NCBI RefSeq assembly: GCF_019061125.1
Contig: NZ_JAHQYI010000001.1
Location: forward strand, 1,674,001-1,738,000
Direction of reading: 5' to 3'
From: Microbacterium sp. NC79
Lineage (GTDB): Bacteria; Actinomycetota; Actinomycetes; Actinomycetales; Microbacteriaceae
Length of the DNA: 64,000 nucleotides
The position numbers were made by a program, and so were the translations under genes. Shown here one piece after another: positions 1-9,616 of this stretch (position 1 is the stretch's first letter; the number at the start of each line of letters is the position of its first letter). The notes under the pieces were generated by a model. The model was given only the letters and a program-made list of their open reading frames with translations. It was not told where the DNA came from and did not search any database.

Positions 1-1555
1 GCGGATCACGCTTTGCCGTCGGATCAGCCGCACCAGTCACAGGGGTTTCCTCTTCCATATCGTTCATATCAGCGGCAGGTGCGTCATCGACATCCGCATC
101 CTCCGCGAAAATCTCATCGGTCACATCCGATGCATCGCGCGCGGAATCCGCGCGCTCATTGTCCGTTTCATGGTCATCGGACTCGTCGTTGTCAGCGTCA
201 GCGGAGTCGCCATCTGCGGCCGATTCCGGCAGCGTTGCCGCCGCGTCGGCTTCTTCCTCGAGCACAGGAGCCTCTTGCGTTGCCGCAGCTTCCTGCGCAC
301 GCTCAGCCTCCTCCACGAGACGAGCAGCCTCGGCCTCTTCAGCGAGACGAGCGGCCTCAGCCTCTTCCTCTGCCACTCGGGCGGCCTCAGCGGCAGCCTC
401 TTCCTCAGCGACGCGAGCAGCCTCAGCTTCTTCTTCAGCGACGAGGGCGGCTTCAGCGGCAGCTTCCTCCTCAGCCACACGGGCGGCCTCAGCAGCAACC
501 TCTTCCTCAGCGAGACGGGCGGCCTCAGCAGCTTCCTCAGCGAGACGCGCAGCCTCAGCGACGCGAGCAGCTTCCACTTCCTCCTCAGCCACACGGGCAG
601 CCTCAGCGGCTTCCTCCTCCGCGACGCGAGCAGCCTCCGCAGCTGCGGCTTCCTCAGCGACGCGAGCGGCCTCAGCTTCTTCCTCCGCGACGCGAGCAGC
701 TTCGGCGGCAGCTTCTTCTTCAGCCACACGAGCAGCCTCAGCAGCGGCCTCCTCCGCAGTGAGACGCTCAGCCTCAGCAGCAGCAGCTTCTTCTTCAGCG
801 ACGCGAGCAGCCTCAGCGGCAGCTTCTTCTTCAGCCACACGAGCAGCCTCAGCAGCCGCCTCCTCAGCAGCAGCTTCCTCCGCAGCGAGACGCGCAGCCT
901 CAGCAGCGGCGGCTTCCTCAGCGACGCGAGCAGCTTCAGCTTCCTCCTCAGCCACACGCGCAGCCTCAGCGGCAGCTTCGTCGTCAGCGTCGTGAGCAGG
1001 CTCAGCGATCACCGTTTCCGCAGCGTCGTCGTCCTCGAGCTCGGCATCCTCGGCGTCTACGTCACTTTCGACGGACATACCTGAGTCGGTATCTTCCAGC
1101 TCGGCGATGACGACGTCTTCATCGTCTTCAGCGGCCGAAACAGCCGGCTCTGTCGCCTTGCGCTTACCGAGGCGGCCCTTGGACTTCTTTGCTGGTTCCG
1201 GAACCACCATCTCAGCGACTGGTTCGTCGAGGAGCGGCTCATGAGTAATGGCGGTGCCGGCCTCCGCGTCATCAATCGGAACCGTGGTTTCGATAATGAC
1301 GTCAGCTGCATCGGAGGCCGACACCGGTGCGATTTCGGGGTTGAGAAGCGCGTCAAACAGAAGATGCACGTCGTCGACATCGTCATCAACGAGGTCGTCG
1401 TCGTCATCCGCCGCGGTACCAGGCAAGATCACACTGATCTGCGCGGTGTTGCCGCCAAGGAAGCCGAGCGACGATGTGTCGATGTCGCTGGACTCCGCGA
1501 GTACTCCGTTTTCCGGTTCCTCGTTGGAATCCATGTTGTTACGATCAGACGCCAC
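1..1555 (-). CDS. Ala/Glu-rich coiled-coil acidic protein, C-terminus cut by window edge
   Basis: An uninterrupted minus-strand frame runs off the left end of the window (at least 518 codons). The best start is GTG at 1555, with AGGAG ten bases upstream; an in-frame ATG lies at 1534. About 190 acidic N-terminal residues, with one basic patch (KKSKGRLGKRK), are followed by some 200 residues of near-repeats of the type AEAARVAEEE, then a second acidic stretch (DADNDESDDHETDNE). The repeat should form a long single helix or coiled coil, as in TolA-like spacers. No signal peptide is visible and no enzymatic domain lies in the visible part. It follows pyruvate carboxylase on the same strand after about 45 bp. 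Function unknown; a surface, division or scaffold role is only a guess. Confidence 0.75.
   Translation of the reverse strand, partial: MASDRNNMDSNEEPENGVLAESSDIDTSSLGFLGGNTAQISVILPGTAADDDDDLVDDDVDDVHLLFDALLNPEIAPVSASDAADVIIETTVPIDDAEAGTAITHEPLLDEPVAEMVVPEPAKKSKGRLGKRKATEPAVSAAEDDEDVVIAELEDTDSGMSVESDVDAEDAELEDDDAAETVIAEPAHDADDEAAAEAARVAEEEAEAARVAEEAAAAEAARLAAEEAAAEEAAAEAARVAEEEAAAEAARVAEEEAAAAEAERLTAEEAAAEAARVAEEEAAAEAARVAEEEAEAARVAEEAAAAEAARVAEEEAAEAARVAEEEVEAARVAEAARLAEEAAEAARLAEEEVAAEAARVAEEEAAAEAALVAEEEAEAARVAEEEAAAEAARVAEEEAEAARLAEEAEAARLVEEAERAQEAAATQEAPVLEEEADAAATLPESAADGDSADADNDESDDHETDNERADSARDASDVTDEIFAEDADVDDAPAADMNDMEEETPVTGAADPTAKRDP
290..1000 (-). repeat. Degenerate tandem repeat encoding the Ala/Glu coiled coil
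   Basis: Units of roughly 33-39 bp recur (plus-strand look: GCCTCAGC-GGCAGCTTC-TTCTTCAGC-GACGCGAGCA). Each codes for about 11-13 residues with the pattern AEAARVAEEE. Unit length varies by whole codons, so the frame stays open. The array keeps all frames unusually open, which creates long spurious Ser/Arg/Leu-rich frames on the opposite strand. Confidence 0.8.
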
Positions 1556-1600
1556 TGCGTTCACTCTCCTGTTGCCGCGAGATTTCTCGCCCGCACTAGG

Positions 1601-4600
1601 CTAATGCGCCGGACGCACTACGACCAAAAGATCGCCAGCCTCCACCTGCTGTGTTGCGCCGATCGCGATGCGCTCCACCACACCGGCAACGGGTGCCGTA
1701 ATGGCGGCTTCCATCTTCATCGCTTCGATCGATGCCACCGGCTGGCCAGCCTCCACCTTGTCGCCAACGGCAGCCTTGATCGTGACGACGCCCGAGAACG
1801 GAGCTGCCACCTGACCAGGCTTTGAGGTGTCCGCCTTTTCGGCTTCGCGCGCTTCGACCTCGATGCCGCGGTCACGCACAAACACCGGACGAAGCTGACC
1901 ATTCAGCGTTGTCATCACGGTGCGCATGCCCTTGGTATCTGCGGCACCAATCGCCTCAAGTCCGAAGAAGAGGCGAACACCGCGATCGAGATCGATCGCG
2001 TGCTCGGTGCCCTCCGCGAGTCCGTAAAGGTAGTCAGCGGTGTCGAGCTTCGACAGGTCGCCGTACTTTTCACGCATCTCAGCGAAGATCTTCGTCGGTG
2101 CGGGGAACAGCAACTGGTTGAGCATGTCGCGGCGCGTCAACGAGTCAGCATTCAAGGCCGCCGATTGCTCAGCAGTCAACTCGGTCAGCGCAGACTTCAC
2201 ATCACGGCCCGCGAGCACCTTGGAGCGGAACGGCTCCGGCCATCCGCCAGGCAAATCGCCCAGCTCGCCAGCCATAAAGCTGACCACAGAATCCGGCACA
2301 TCGTACTTCTCCGGGTTGGCTTCGAAGTCTGCCGGGTCAGCCTTAACGGCTGCCAGGTAGAGCGCGAGGTCGCCAACGACCTTCGACGACGGCGTCACCT
2401 TGGGGACGCGGCCAAGGATGCGGTCTGATGCGGCGTACATGTCTTCGATGAGCTCGAAGTCATCAGCCAAGCCCAGTGCAATAGCCTGCTGGCGAAGGTT
2501 CGACAGCTGACCACCCGGAATCTCGTGGTGGTAGACGCGACCTGTCGGGCCGGGCAGACCCGACTCGAACGGGCCGTACATGTGTCGTACCGCCTCCCAG
2601 TATGGTTCCAGACCCGCGACTGCGTCCAGGTCAAGGCCGGTGTCACGCTCGGTGTGCGACAACGCGGCGACAAGCGCTGACATCGACGGCTGGCTCGTGG
2701 TTCCGGCCATCGGTGCCGATGCGACGTCAACGGCATCTGCCCCTGCTGCAGCAGCGGCCAGGAGCGTTGCTAGCTGGCCTCCAGGGGTGTCGTGGGTGTG
2801 AACATGCACGGGCAGATCAAAGCGCTCACGGAGGGCCGTGACGAGCTTGGAGGCCGCTGCAGGACGCAACAGACCCGCCATGTCCTTGATCGCGAGGATG
2901 TGCGCACCAGCATCGACCATTTGCTCTGCGAGGCGCAGGTAGTAATCGAGCGTGTAGAGCGTTTCTTTCGGGTTCATCAGATCCCCCGTGTAGCACAGGG
3001 CAACTTCTGCGACCGCGGTGTTGGTTGCCAGCACCGACTCAATTGCGGGACGCATCTGGCTGACGTCGTTCAGCGCGTCAAAGATGCGGAAGATGTCAAC
3101 ACCCGTCGCCGCGGCTTCAGCGACGAAAGCGTCGGTGACTTCCGTCGGGTACGGGGTGTAACCAACCGTGTTGCGACCACGCAGCAACATCTGAATGTTG
3201 ATGTTCGGTAGCTCTTCGCGCAGCGCAGCGAGACGCTCCCACGGGTCTTCACCCAGGAAGCGAAGTGCAACGTCATAGGTCGCGCCGCCCCACGCCTCAA
3301 CGGAGAGCAGCTGCGGCAGCAGGCGCGCTTCGTAAGGCGCAACAGCCAGCAGGTCCTTCGTGCGCACGCGGGTCGCAAGCAGCGACTGGTGGGCGTCACG
3401 GAACGTGGTGTCGGTGACCGCCAGCGCGGTCTGCTCGCGAAGTGCGCTGGCAAAGCCCTTGGCACCCAGCTCCTGTAGCTTCTGTCGCGAGCCCGCTGGT
3501 GCCGGAACCTTCAGGTCGAGAGCAGGCAGCTTGGTGCGCGGCTCTACCGTGATCGGGTTGACTCCATTCGGCTTGTTGACCGTCACATCGACGAGCCAGT
3601 TCAGCACCTTGGATCCGCGGTCCTTCGACTCGCGACCCTGCAACAGCTCGGGACGCTCGTCAATGAACGAGGTGGAGAGGTTTCCGGCCAGGAAGTCTTC
3701 GTCGTCAAGCACTGCCTGCAGGAACGGGATGTTCGTGGAGACGCCGCGGATACGGAACTCAGCGAGCGCACGGCGAGCGCGCGACGCTGCGGCGCGGAAG
3801 TCGCGGCCACGGCACGTGAGCTTCGACAGCATGGAGTCAAAGTGCGGGCTGATCTGTGAGCCCGCAGCCGTGGTTCCACCATCAAGACGGATGCCTGCAC
3901 CACCGGGCGAACGGTACGTCGTGATCTTGCCGGTGTCGGGGCGGAACCCCTGCGTCGGGTCTTCCGTCGTAATACGGCACTGCAACGCGGCGCCACGCAG
4001 GTGAATGTCTTCCTGTCGAAGACCGAGGTCATCGAGCGAAGCGCCCGAAGCAATGCGAATCTGCGCCTGCACGAGGTCAACATCGGTGACCTCTTCGGTG
4101 ACGGTGTGCTCCACCTGGATGCGCGGGTTCATCTCGATAAACACGACTTCGCCCGTACGCGGGCCCGCCGTCTCGAGCAGAAACTCTACGGTTCCGGCGT
4201 TGACGTAACCGATCGACTCGGCGAAAGCGACCGCATAGCGGTGCAGGTCTTGACGGATGTTCTCATCCAGGTTGGGTGCCGGAGCAATCTCGACGACCTT
4301 CTGGTGACGACGCTGCACCGAGCAGTCACGCTCAAAGAGGTGCACCGTGTTGTCGTGTGCGTCCGCAAGGATCTGCACCTCAACGTGACGGGGACGAAGA
4401 ACCGCCTGCTCAAGGAACATGCGCGGGTCACCGAAAGCGCTCCCGGCTTCGCGCATCGCTTCGGCGAGAGCAGGGGCCAACTCGGCCTTCGTCTCGACAC
4501 GGCGCATACCGCGACCACCACCACCGGCGACCGCCTTGGCAAACAGCGGGAAGCCGATGTCATCGGCCTGCGCAACAAGGGCATCGACGTCGTCAGAAGC

Positions 4601-5008
4601 GTCAGTCGAACGGAGCACCGGAACACCCGCCGCGATGGCGTGTTCCTTCGCGGTGACCTTGTTTCCAGCCATTTCCAGCACATTCGCAGGAGGGCCGATA
4701 AACGTAATGCCATTGGCTGCGGCTTTGGCAGCCAGTTCCGGGTTCTCAGAGAGGAATCCGTAGCCGGGGTAGATGGCGTCAGCGCCACTCTCCAGAGCCA
4801 CCCGAATAATCTCGTCCACATCGAGGTAAGCGCGCACAGGGTGCCCAACTTCGCCGATCTGGTAAGCCTCGTCCGCCTTCAGGCGGTGGAGCGAGAAGCG
4901 GTCTTCATAGGGAAACACAGCCACGGTTCGTGCGCCGGCCTCAAAGGCCGCGCGAAAAGCACGAATCGCGATTTCACCGCGGTTTGCGACGAGGATCTTG
5001 GAGAACAT
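1601..5008 (-). CDS. pyc: Pyruvate carboxylase
   Basis: Biotin-dependent carboxylation of pyruvate to oxaloacetate, the anaplerotic reaction feeding the TCA cycle in the cytoplasm. The protein has 1135 residues, as usual for the single-chain enzyme. The N-terminal biotin carboxylase domain starts MFSKILVANRGEIAIRAF and carries the GGGGRGMR glycine loop. A central carboxyltransferase domain follows (TDTTFRDAHQSLLATR near residue 540), then the conserved linker and a C-terminal biotinyl domain with EAMKMEAAI (biotin on Lys1098). The ATG at 5008 is chosen because GAGG lies five bases upstream and the sequence aligns with family starts; the frame extends 26 codons further without support. It diverges from the ParA gene at 5075. 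Confidence 0.97.
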   Translation of the reverse strand: MFSKILVANRGEIAIRAFRAAFEAGARTVAVFPYEDRFSLHRLKADEAYQIGEVGHPVRAYLDVDEIIRVALESGADAIYPGYGFLSENPELAAKAAANGITFIGPPANVLEMAGNKVTAKEHAIAAGVPVLRSTDASDDVDALVAQADDIGFPLFAKAVAGGGGRGMRRVETKAELAPALAEAMREAGSAFGDPRMFLEQAVLRPRHVEVQILADAHDNTVHLFERDCSVQRRHQKVVEIAPAPNLDENIRQDLHRYAVAFAESIGYVNAGTVEFLLETAGPRTGEVVFIEMNPRIQVEHTVTEEVTDVDLVQAQIRIASGASLDDLGLRQEDIHLRGAALQCRITTEDPTQGFRPDTGKITTYRSPGGAGIRLDGGTTAAGSQISPHFDSMLSKLTCRGRDFRAAASRARRALAEFRIRGVSTNIPFLQAVLDDEDFLAGNLSTSFIDERPELLQGRESKDRGSKVLNWLVDVTVNKPNGVNPITVEPRTKLPALDLKVPAPAGSRQKLQELGAKGFASALREQTALAVTDTTFRDAHQSLLATRVRTKDLLAVAPYEARLLPQLLSVEAWGGATYDVALRFLGEDPWERLAALREELPNINIQMLLRGRNTVGYTPYPTEVTDAFVAEAAATGVDIFRIFDALNDVSQMRPAIESVLATNTAVAEVALCYTGDLMNPKETLYTLDYYLRLAEQMVDAGAHILAIKDMAGLLRPAAASKLVTALRERFDLPVHVHTHDTPGGQLATLLAAAAAGADAVDVASAPMAGTTSQPSMSALVAALSHTERDTGLDLDAVAGLEPYWEAVRHMYGPFESGLPGPTGRVYHHEIPGGQLSNLRQQAIALGLADDFELIEDMYAASDRILGRVPKVTPSSKVVGDLALYLAAVKADPADFEANPEKYDVPDSVVSFMAGELGDLPGGWPEPFRSKVLAGRDVKSALTELTAEQSAALNADSLTRRDMLNQLLFPAPTKIFAEMREKYGDLSKLDTADYLYGLAEGTEHAIDLDRGVRLFFGLEAIGAADTKGMRTVMTTLNGQLRPVFVRDRGIEVEAREAEKADTSKPGQVAAPFSGVVTIKAAVGDKVEAGQPVASIEAMKMEAAITAPVAGVVERIAIGATQQVEAGDLLVVVRPAH

Positions 5009-5074
5009 GGCACCTCGGACTTCCGATTTGGAGCGGGGGAAATAGCATCCCCAGCCTAGGGGAAGGTAACGTGG

Positions 5075-5896
5075 TTGATTGTGCACGTACTATCTGTCAG
5101 CTCTCTCAAGGGCGGCGTCGGCAAGACGACCGTAACCCTGGGTCTGGCGTCGGCCGCATTCGCCCGAGGAATCCGGACGCTTGTAGTCGATCTCGACCCG
5201 CAGTCCGACGTTTCGACCGGCCTTGATATTCAGGTCGCCGGACGCCTCAACATCGCGGATGTTCTCGCCAACCCCAAGGAGAAGGTGGTTCGCCAAGCGA
5301 TCACGACTTCCGGGTGGGCGAAGGTGCACCCGGGAACCATTGACGTTTTGATTGGTAGCCCTTCGGCCATCAACTTCGACGGACCGCACCCGAGCGTGCG
5401 CGATGTCTGGAAGCTGGAAGAGGCCCTGGCGACGATCGAGGCCGACTACGACCTGGTTTTAATCGACTGCGCACCATCGTTGAACGCTCTCACGCGCACC
5501 GCGTGGGCTGCGTCTGACCGCGTGGTAGTTGTGACGGAACCAGGGCTTTTCTCGGTTGCCGCCGCTGACCGCGCGCTGCGTGCGATTGAAGAGATCCGCC
5601 GTGGCCTCTCCCCTCGTCTCCAGCCGCTTGGCATCGTGGTGAACCGTGTGCGCCCGCAGTCGATCGAGCACCAGTTCCGTATCAAGGAGCTGCGCGACAT
5701 GTTCGGCCCGCTGGTACTGTCACCGCAGCTGCCTGAGCGCACATCGCTCCAGCAAGCCCAGGGCGCTGCAAAGCCCCTGCACATCTGGCCTGGCGACTCG
5801 GCGCAAGAATTGGCCGCCGACTTTGACGCTCTGCTTGACCGCATCATTCGGGCTGGCCGCATCCCGGTCAGCAACGATGCGCCCACCGGTCCGTAA
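5075..5896 (+). CDS. Orphan ParA/MinD-type ATPase
   Basis: ParA-family P-loop ATPase of about 273 residues. A Walker A motif (KGGVGKTT, residues 12-19) lies near the N-terminus, followed by VVDLDPQSDVS and LVLIDCAPSLNALT. TTG at 5075 is eight bases downstream of AGGGGAAGG; GTG at 5081 is the alternative and gives the MHVLSVSSLKGG start I recall for relatives. No parB gene or parS-like palindrome is adjacent, and a separate chromosomal ParA sits at 49750-50631. This one is therefore more likely a positioning ATPase (division, cell pole or cargo) than a plasmid partition protein. It is transcribed toward the convergent merR gene and shares a terminator with it. Confidence 0.88.
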   Translation: MIVHVLSVSSLKGGVGKTTVTLGLASAAFARGIRTLVVDLDPQSDVSTGLDIQVAGRLNIADVLANPKEKVVRQAITTSGWAKVHPGTIDVLIGSPSAINFDGPHPSVRDVWKLEEALATIEADYDLVLIDCAPSLNALTRTAWAASDRVVVVTEPGLFSVAAADRALRAIEEIRRGLSPRLQPLGIVVNRVRPQSIEHQFRIKELRDMFGPLVLSPQLPERTSLQQAQGAAKPLHIWPGDSAQELAADFDALLDRIIRAGRIPVSNDAPTGP

Positions 5897-6075
5897 AGTT
5901 TCGGCCCGCACTACGCGGTAATTGTCGTGCCTAAAACAGGCGAACGATGACCGCCGAAATTCTTTGTGAGAATTTCATCCAGCATTACGATTTGTTTCAT
6001 TTCCGTGTGCATTGCCACTCATACGCGCACATCAGCACGCATTCGCGCAGGAGACACATCACGCATGGTGCGCGA

Positions 6076-6103
6076 AAAACCCCCATCATCTGACGGGGGT
6101 TTT
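6076..6103. terminator. Bidirectional terminator between parA-like and merR
   Basis: AAAACCCCC, a ten-base loop, then GGGGGTTTT form a 9-bp stem with A and T tracts on both flanks, between two convergent genes. The rest of the interval 5897-6108 shows no gene. Confidence 0.85.
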
Positions 6104-6108
6104 ATTCG

Positions 6109-6654
6109 TTAGGCGGTGCGACGTGCGCGGCGCGCTGCCAGTTCGTCGACCGGGTCAGGCGCCGTCGGATCAAACTCCAAGAGCGTGGACTCCACCTCGT
6201 GCAAAACCTTGCCGACCGCAATGCCAAACACACCCTGGCCGCGGCTCACAAGGTCGATGACCTCATCGTTGGATGTGCACAGGTAAACAGAAGCGCCATC
6301 ACTCATCAGCGTGGTGCCCGCAAGATCACGGATGCCGGCAGCGCGAAGCTGCTCAACGGCGGTGCGGATCTGCTGCAGCGAAATGCCGGTGTCAAGAAGT
6401 CGCTTCACGAGCTTCAACACCAGGATGTCGCGGAAGCCATAGAGGCGCTGCGACCCAGAACCGGAAGCGCCACGCACGGTGGGCTCTACCAGCTCGGTGC
6501 GTGCCCAGTAGTCAAGCTGTCGGTACGTGATGCCGGCAGCCTTCGCTGCCTGCTTGCCCGTGTAACCGACCTCATTGCTCAGCTCCGGCATACCGTCCGT
6601 GAAGAGAAGGTCAGCCGTCAACGTGGCATCAGGGTTGCTCGCGTCGAGCTCCAT
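6109..6654 (-). CDS. MerR-family regulator (Rv1830-like position)
   Basis: A protein of 181 residues with a winged-helix MerR DNA-binding domain: YTGKQAAKAAGITYRQLDYW near residue 31, then VRGASGSGSQRLYGFRDILVLKLVKRLL. The C-terminal part is predicted helical and has no metal-binding cysteine pair. AGGAGGTG lies eight bases before the ATG. Gene order garA-ftsR-merR is conserved in actinobacteria (Mycobacterium Rv1827-Rv1828-Rv1830, where Rv1829 intervenes). I infer from the neighbours that it belongs to a division or growth regulon; ligand and targets are unknown. Confidence 0.88.
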   Translation of the reverse strand: MELDASNPDATLTADLLFTDGMPELSNEVGYTGKQAAKAAGITYRQLDYWARTELVEPTVRGASGSGSQRLYGFRDILVLKLVKRLLDTGISLQQIRTAVEQLRAAGIRDLAGTTLMSDGASVYLCTSNDEVIDLVSRGQGVFGIAVGKVLHEVESTLLEFDPTAPDPVDELAARRARRTA

Positions 6655-6763
6655 GCCCGCACCTCCTCAAAAGCTTCAACAACTACTTCAAACCTAGAGC
6701 AGTGTGTCGCCCGGAACCAGCACATTCGATGCGCGCGTCGCCGCGTGTTTCATCACGGTCCGA

Positions 6764-7447
6764 TTACGACGACAGCATCCGCTCCAGAGCGTTCTGCGTA
6801 AACATGCGGCGAACCTCATCCAGGCGGTTTGCCAACTCGGGTGCCAACTCATCAGCGCGCGCCCGCGAGGTCGCGTCGGAGCGTCGCAAATACGCCGCAA
6901 GTGCCGACTCAATCAGCGCAACTTCACGCTCAGCGGTCTGCCGCATGCCGCGCACGTGGCGGGGCTCGATACCGTGACGGTCAAGTGCGACGAGAGCGCG
7001 CAACAGCGTCACGGCGTCTTCCCCGTACGACTCTGCCGCCACGAGCACACCGGTCGAGATCGCATCGTTCAGCAGCTGCGTGGGCGCAGACGCCGCTGCA
7101 AGCAGGTCGGCGCGCTTGTACCGGCGTGCCGACGAGTGGATCGAAGGAGGCACGGGAACATCGGGGCTGTTGCCAGCATCGATATCTGCCAGATGCTCAC
7201 GAATAACGGAGTGCGGAAGATAGTGGTCACGCTGCAGCGTCAGCGCGAGACGCACCCGCTCAACATCTGCATGTGAAAACTTGCGATAACCGGATTCGGT
7301 GCGCGCCGGGTTGACGATTCCTTGAGCCTCAAGAAATCGAAGCTTCGAGCTCGATAACCCGGGAAACTCATTCTCCAAACGCGCAAGAACCTGGCCGATG
7401 CTCAGCAGGCCGCCAGCGGAGGAACGTTCGCGTGCGGTGCTCGACAT
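6764..7447 (-). CDS. ftsR: FtsR-like MerR-family transcriptional regulator
   Basis: A protein of 227 residues. The N-terminal MerR helix-turn-helix reads LLSIGQVLARLENEFPG and SSSKLRFLEAQGIV, followed by TESGYRKFSHADVERVRLAL. The C-terminal half is all-helical. It matches the actinobacterial family next to the FHA protein GarA/OdhI; the Corynebacterium member FtsR activates ftsZ. The ATG at 7447 overlaps the garA stop codon by one base (TAATG), so the two are probably translationally coupled. Function is assigned from family and synteny. Confidence 0.88.
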   Translation of the reverse strand: MSSTARERSSAGGLLSIGQVLARLENEFPGLSSSKLRFLEAQGIVNPARTESGYRKFSHADVERVRLALTLQRDHYLPHSVIREHLADIDAGNSPDVPVPPSIHSSARRYKRADLLAAASAPTQLLNDAISTGVLVAAESYGEDAVTLLRALVALDRHGIEPRHVRGMRQTAEREVALIESALAAYLRRSDATSRARADELAPELANRLDEVRRMFTQNALERMLSS

Positions 7448-7929
7448 TATGACGCGGAGCTCGAGACGTCAGCGGGCGATGAAAAGAAGTTCATGCGGAA
7501 CTTGCCGATGCGCAGCTCGGAACCATTCGTGAGCACACCGCGGTCGACGCGCTCCCCCTCGAGGTACGAACCGTTCAGCGAGCGCTGATCGATGAGCTCG
7601 AAGACGCCCGCAGCGCGCTGAATCTCCGCGTGACGACGGGACACCGTGACATCGTCGAAGAAAATATCCGCGTCCGGGTGGCGACCAATCGTCGTCACAT
7701 CGGTGTCAACGAGGTAACGCGCACCGGCGGTTGGGCCGGAGCGAACGATCAGCAGCGCCGCGCCATGAGGCAGCGCCCCGATAGCTTCGAGCTCAACATC
7801 TGATAGTTCAACACCAAACGGAATAAACGACAGGTCGGAGTCGTGTCCGAATGTCTGCGTGGTGTCCGTCGCCGCTTCGCGCGGTTCGTGACCGTCGCGG
7901 AACGGGTTTTGTCCTTGTACTTCTGACAC
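7447..7929 (-). CDS. garA: FHA-domain metabolic switch protein GarA/OdhI
   Basis: A 160-residue cytoplasmic FHA protein. In Mycobacterium (GarA) and Corynebacterium (OdhI) it binds and inhibits the E1 subunit of 2-oxoglutarate dehydrogenase when unphosphorylated. Ser/Thr kinases of the Pkn family switch it off by phosphorylating a twin-Thr motif. Here the short N-terminal tail has DTTQTF (Thr23, Thr24), like the known ETTxxF site. The FHA core carries TTIGRHPDADIFFDDVTVS, SRRHAE and SLNGSYLEG. GTG at 7929 has AGGAGG about seven bases upstream. It diverges from the gene for dihydrolipoyl dehydrogenase, a subunit of the complex it controls. Confidence 0.93.
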   Translation of the reverse strand: MSEVQGQNPFRDGHEPREAATDTTQTFGHDSDLSFIPFGVELSDVELEAIGALPHGAALLIVRSGPTAGARYLVDTDVTTIGRHPDADIFFDDVTVSRRHAEIQRAAGVFELIDQRSLNGSYLEGERVDRGVLTNGSELRIGKFRMNFFSSPADVSSSAS

Positions 7930-8157
7930 GCTGGCCTCCTTCCTTCAACCCTATCTGAATTGCTTCCGGGGTCGAGAGCCGAATCTTTTCCATCCCAGTA
8001 TCTGGGGTGCGATCATACGGATTTCTGCCGCTATTCGCACCCCTATTGCGGGTTCCGCCTCTCTGACGACCGTCCGTGCAACTGGTCAGAGTGCAGCGCA
8101 GAGGCAACACCATGATCTTCGGTCTCCGACGTGCGCGCGGCCTTGTAGGCTTATGGC

Positions 8158-9558
8158 ATGCCACATTTCGACGTCGTCATCCTCGGTGCCGGCCCCGGCG
8201 GTTACGTCGCGGCCGTGCGAAGCGCACAGCTTGGTCTGAAAACGGCCATCATTGAAGAGAAGTACTGGGGCGGCGTCTGCCTCAACGTGGGATGCATTCC
8301 CTCGAAGTCACTGCTGAAGAACGCCGAACTTGCGCACACGCTTGCGCACAAGGCTGATTTCTTCGGTATCACTGGAGAGAACATCTCCATGGACTTTGGT
8401 GTGGCTTTCGACCGCAGCCGCGACGTTGCCGACGGCCGCGTCAAGGGCATCCACTACCTGATGAAGAAGAACAAGGTCACCGAATACGACGGCCGCGGTT
8501 CCTTCATCGACGCGAAGTCGATCCAGGTCACCCTGAACAACGGCTCGACCGAGACCGTCACGTTTGACAACGTCATCATCGCGACCGGTTCGACCGTGCG
8601 CCTGCTGCCTGGCGTTGAACTCAGCGAAAACGTCGTCACGTACGAAAAGCAGATCCTGACGCGCGACCTGCCCGGCTCGATCGTCATCGTCGGCGCTGGT
8701 GCCATTGGGATGGAGTTCGCCTACGTGCTCTCCAACTACGGCGTCAAGGTCACCATCATTGAGTTCCTCGACCGCGCTCTTCCCAACGAAGACCCCGACG
8801 TCTCGAAGGAAATTCAGAAGCAGTACCGCAACTACGGCATCGACATTCTTACCTCGACCAAGGTTGAGTCGGTCGTAGACGGCGGTTCGTCGGTCACCGT
8901 GACCTACACGGGCAAGGACGGCAACACCGCGACCATCGAGACCGACAAGGTTTTGATGTCGGTTGGTTTCGCACCGAACGTCACCGGCTACGGCCTGGAG
9001 AACACCGGTGTCGAGCTCACCGAGCGCGGCGCTATTGCCATTGACGACTACATGCGCACGAACGTTTCGCACATCTTCGCAATCGGTGACGTCACCGCCA
9101 AACTCCAGCTGGCGCACGTCGCTGAAGCGCAGGGCGTCGTTGCCGCTGAGACGATCGGCAACGCCGAGACGCAGACGCTTGGCGACTACCGCATGATGCC
9201 GCGAGCCACGTTCTGCCAGCCGCAGGTCGCATCGTTCGGCCTCACCGAGCAGCAGGCAAAGGACGAGGGCCACGAGATCAAGGTTTCGGTCTTCCCGTTC
9301 ATGGCAAACGGCAAGGCACACGGCCTCGGCGAGCCCGTCGGTTTCGTCAAGGTCATCGCTGACGCTGAGCACCTCGAACTTCTCGGTGCCCACATGATCG
9401 GCCCTGACGTTTCGGAACTCCTGCCTGAACTGACGCTGGCTCAGAAATGGGACCTCACGGCCGTTGAGATGGCACGTAACGTACACACGCACCCGACGCT
9501 GTCTGAGGCCCTGCAGGAGACCTTCCACGGTCTCGCAGGCCACATGATCAACTTCTGA
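8158..9558 (+). CDS. lpd: Dihydrolipoyl dehydrogenase (E3)
   Basis: A flavoprotein that reoxidises dihydrolipoamide with NAD+ in the pyruvate and 2-oxoglutarate dehydrogenase complexes and in glycine cleavage. It has 466 residues, the normal length. An N-terminal FAD fold ([21 protein letters not shown]), the redox disulfide [13 protein letters not shown], an NAD-binding [20 protein letters not shown], and the C-terminal HTHPTLSEA with the catalytic His are all visible. Transcription starts in the 228-bp interval shared with garA. A strong terminator follows. Confidence 0.97.
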   Translation: MPHFDVVILGAGPGGYVAAVRSAQLGLKTAIIEEKYWGGVCLNVGCIPSKSLLKNAELAHTLAHKADFFGITGENISMDFGVAFDRSRDVADGRVKGIHYLMKKNKVTEYDGRGSFIDAKSIQVTLNNGSTETVTFDNVIIATGSTVRLLPGVELSENVVTYEKQILTRDLPGSIVIVGAGAIGMEFAYVLSNYGVKVTIIEFLDRALPNEDPDVSKEIQKQYRNYGIDILTSTKVESVVDGGSSVTVTYTGKDGNTATIETDKVLMSVGFAPNVTGYGLENTGVELTERGAIAIDDYMRTNVSHIFAIGDVTAKLQLAHVAEAQGVVAAETIGNAETQTLGDYRMMPRATFCQPQVASFGLTEQQAKDEGHEIKVSVFPFMANGKAHGLGEPVGFVKVIADAEHLELLGAHMIGPDVSELLPELTLAQKWDLTAVEMARNVHTHPTLSEALQETFHGLAGHMINF

Positions 9559-9569
9559 TCCGACACGCT

Positions 9570-9604
9570 AAAAGAGGCGGTTCCCTTCGGGGAGCCGCCT
9601 CTTT
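9570..9604. terminator. Terminator after lpd
   Basis: AAAAGAGGCGGTTCCC, a TTCG tetraloop, then GGGAGCCGCCTCTTTT with a T run: a long GC-rich hairpin with one G-T wobble, usable in both directions. It lies 12 bases after the lpd stop, and the convergent CYTH gene ends at 9617. Confidence 0.93.
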
Positions 9605-9616
9605 TGTCTATCAGGC

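Noticed and set aside
159..1084. Long Ser/Ala- and Ser/Leu-rich open frames on the plus strand over the coiled-coil gene
   Set aside because: They are by-products of the repeat on the minus strand, which gives the protein-like Ala/Glu sequence, a ribosome binding site and a frame running off the window.
5075..5896. Plasmid-type partition locus
   Set aside because: No parB gene and no parS-like repeats; chromosomal housekeeping neighbours on both sides.
8308..9543. A 411-codon frame antisense to lpd
   Set aside because: No ribosome binding site or recognisable domain; lpd on the other strand is certain.
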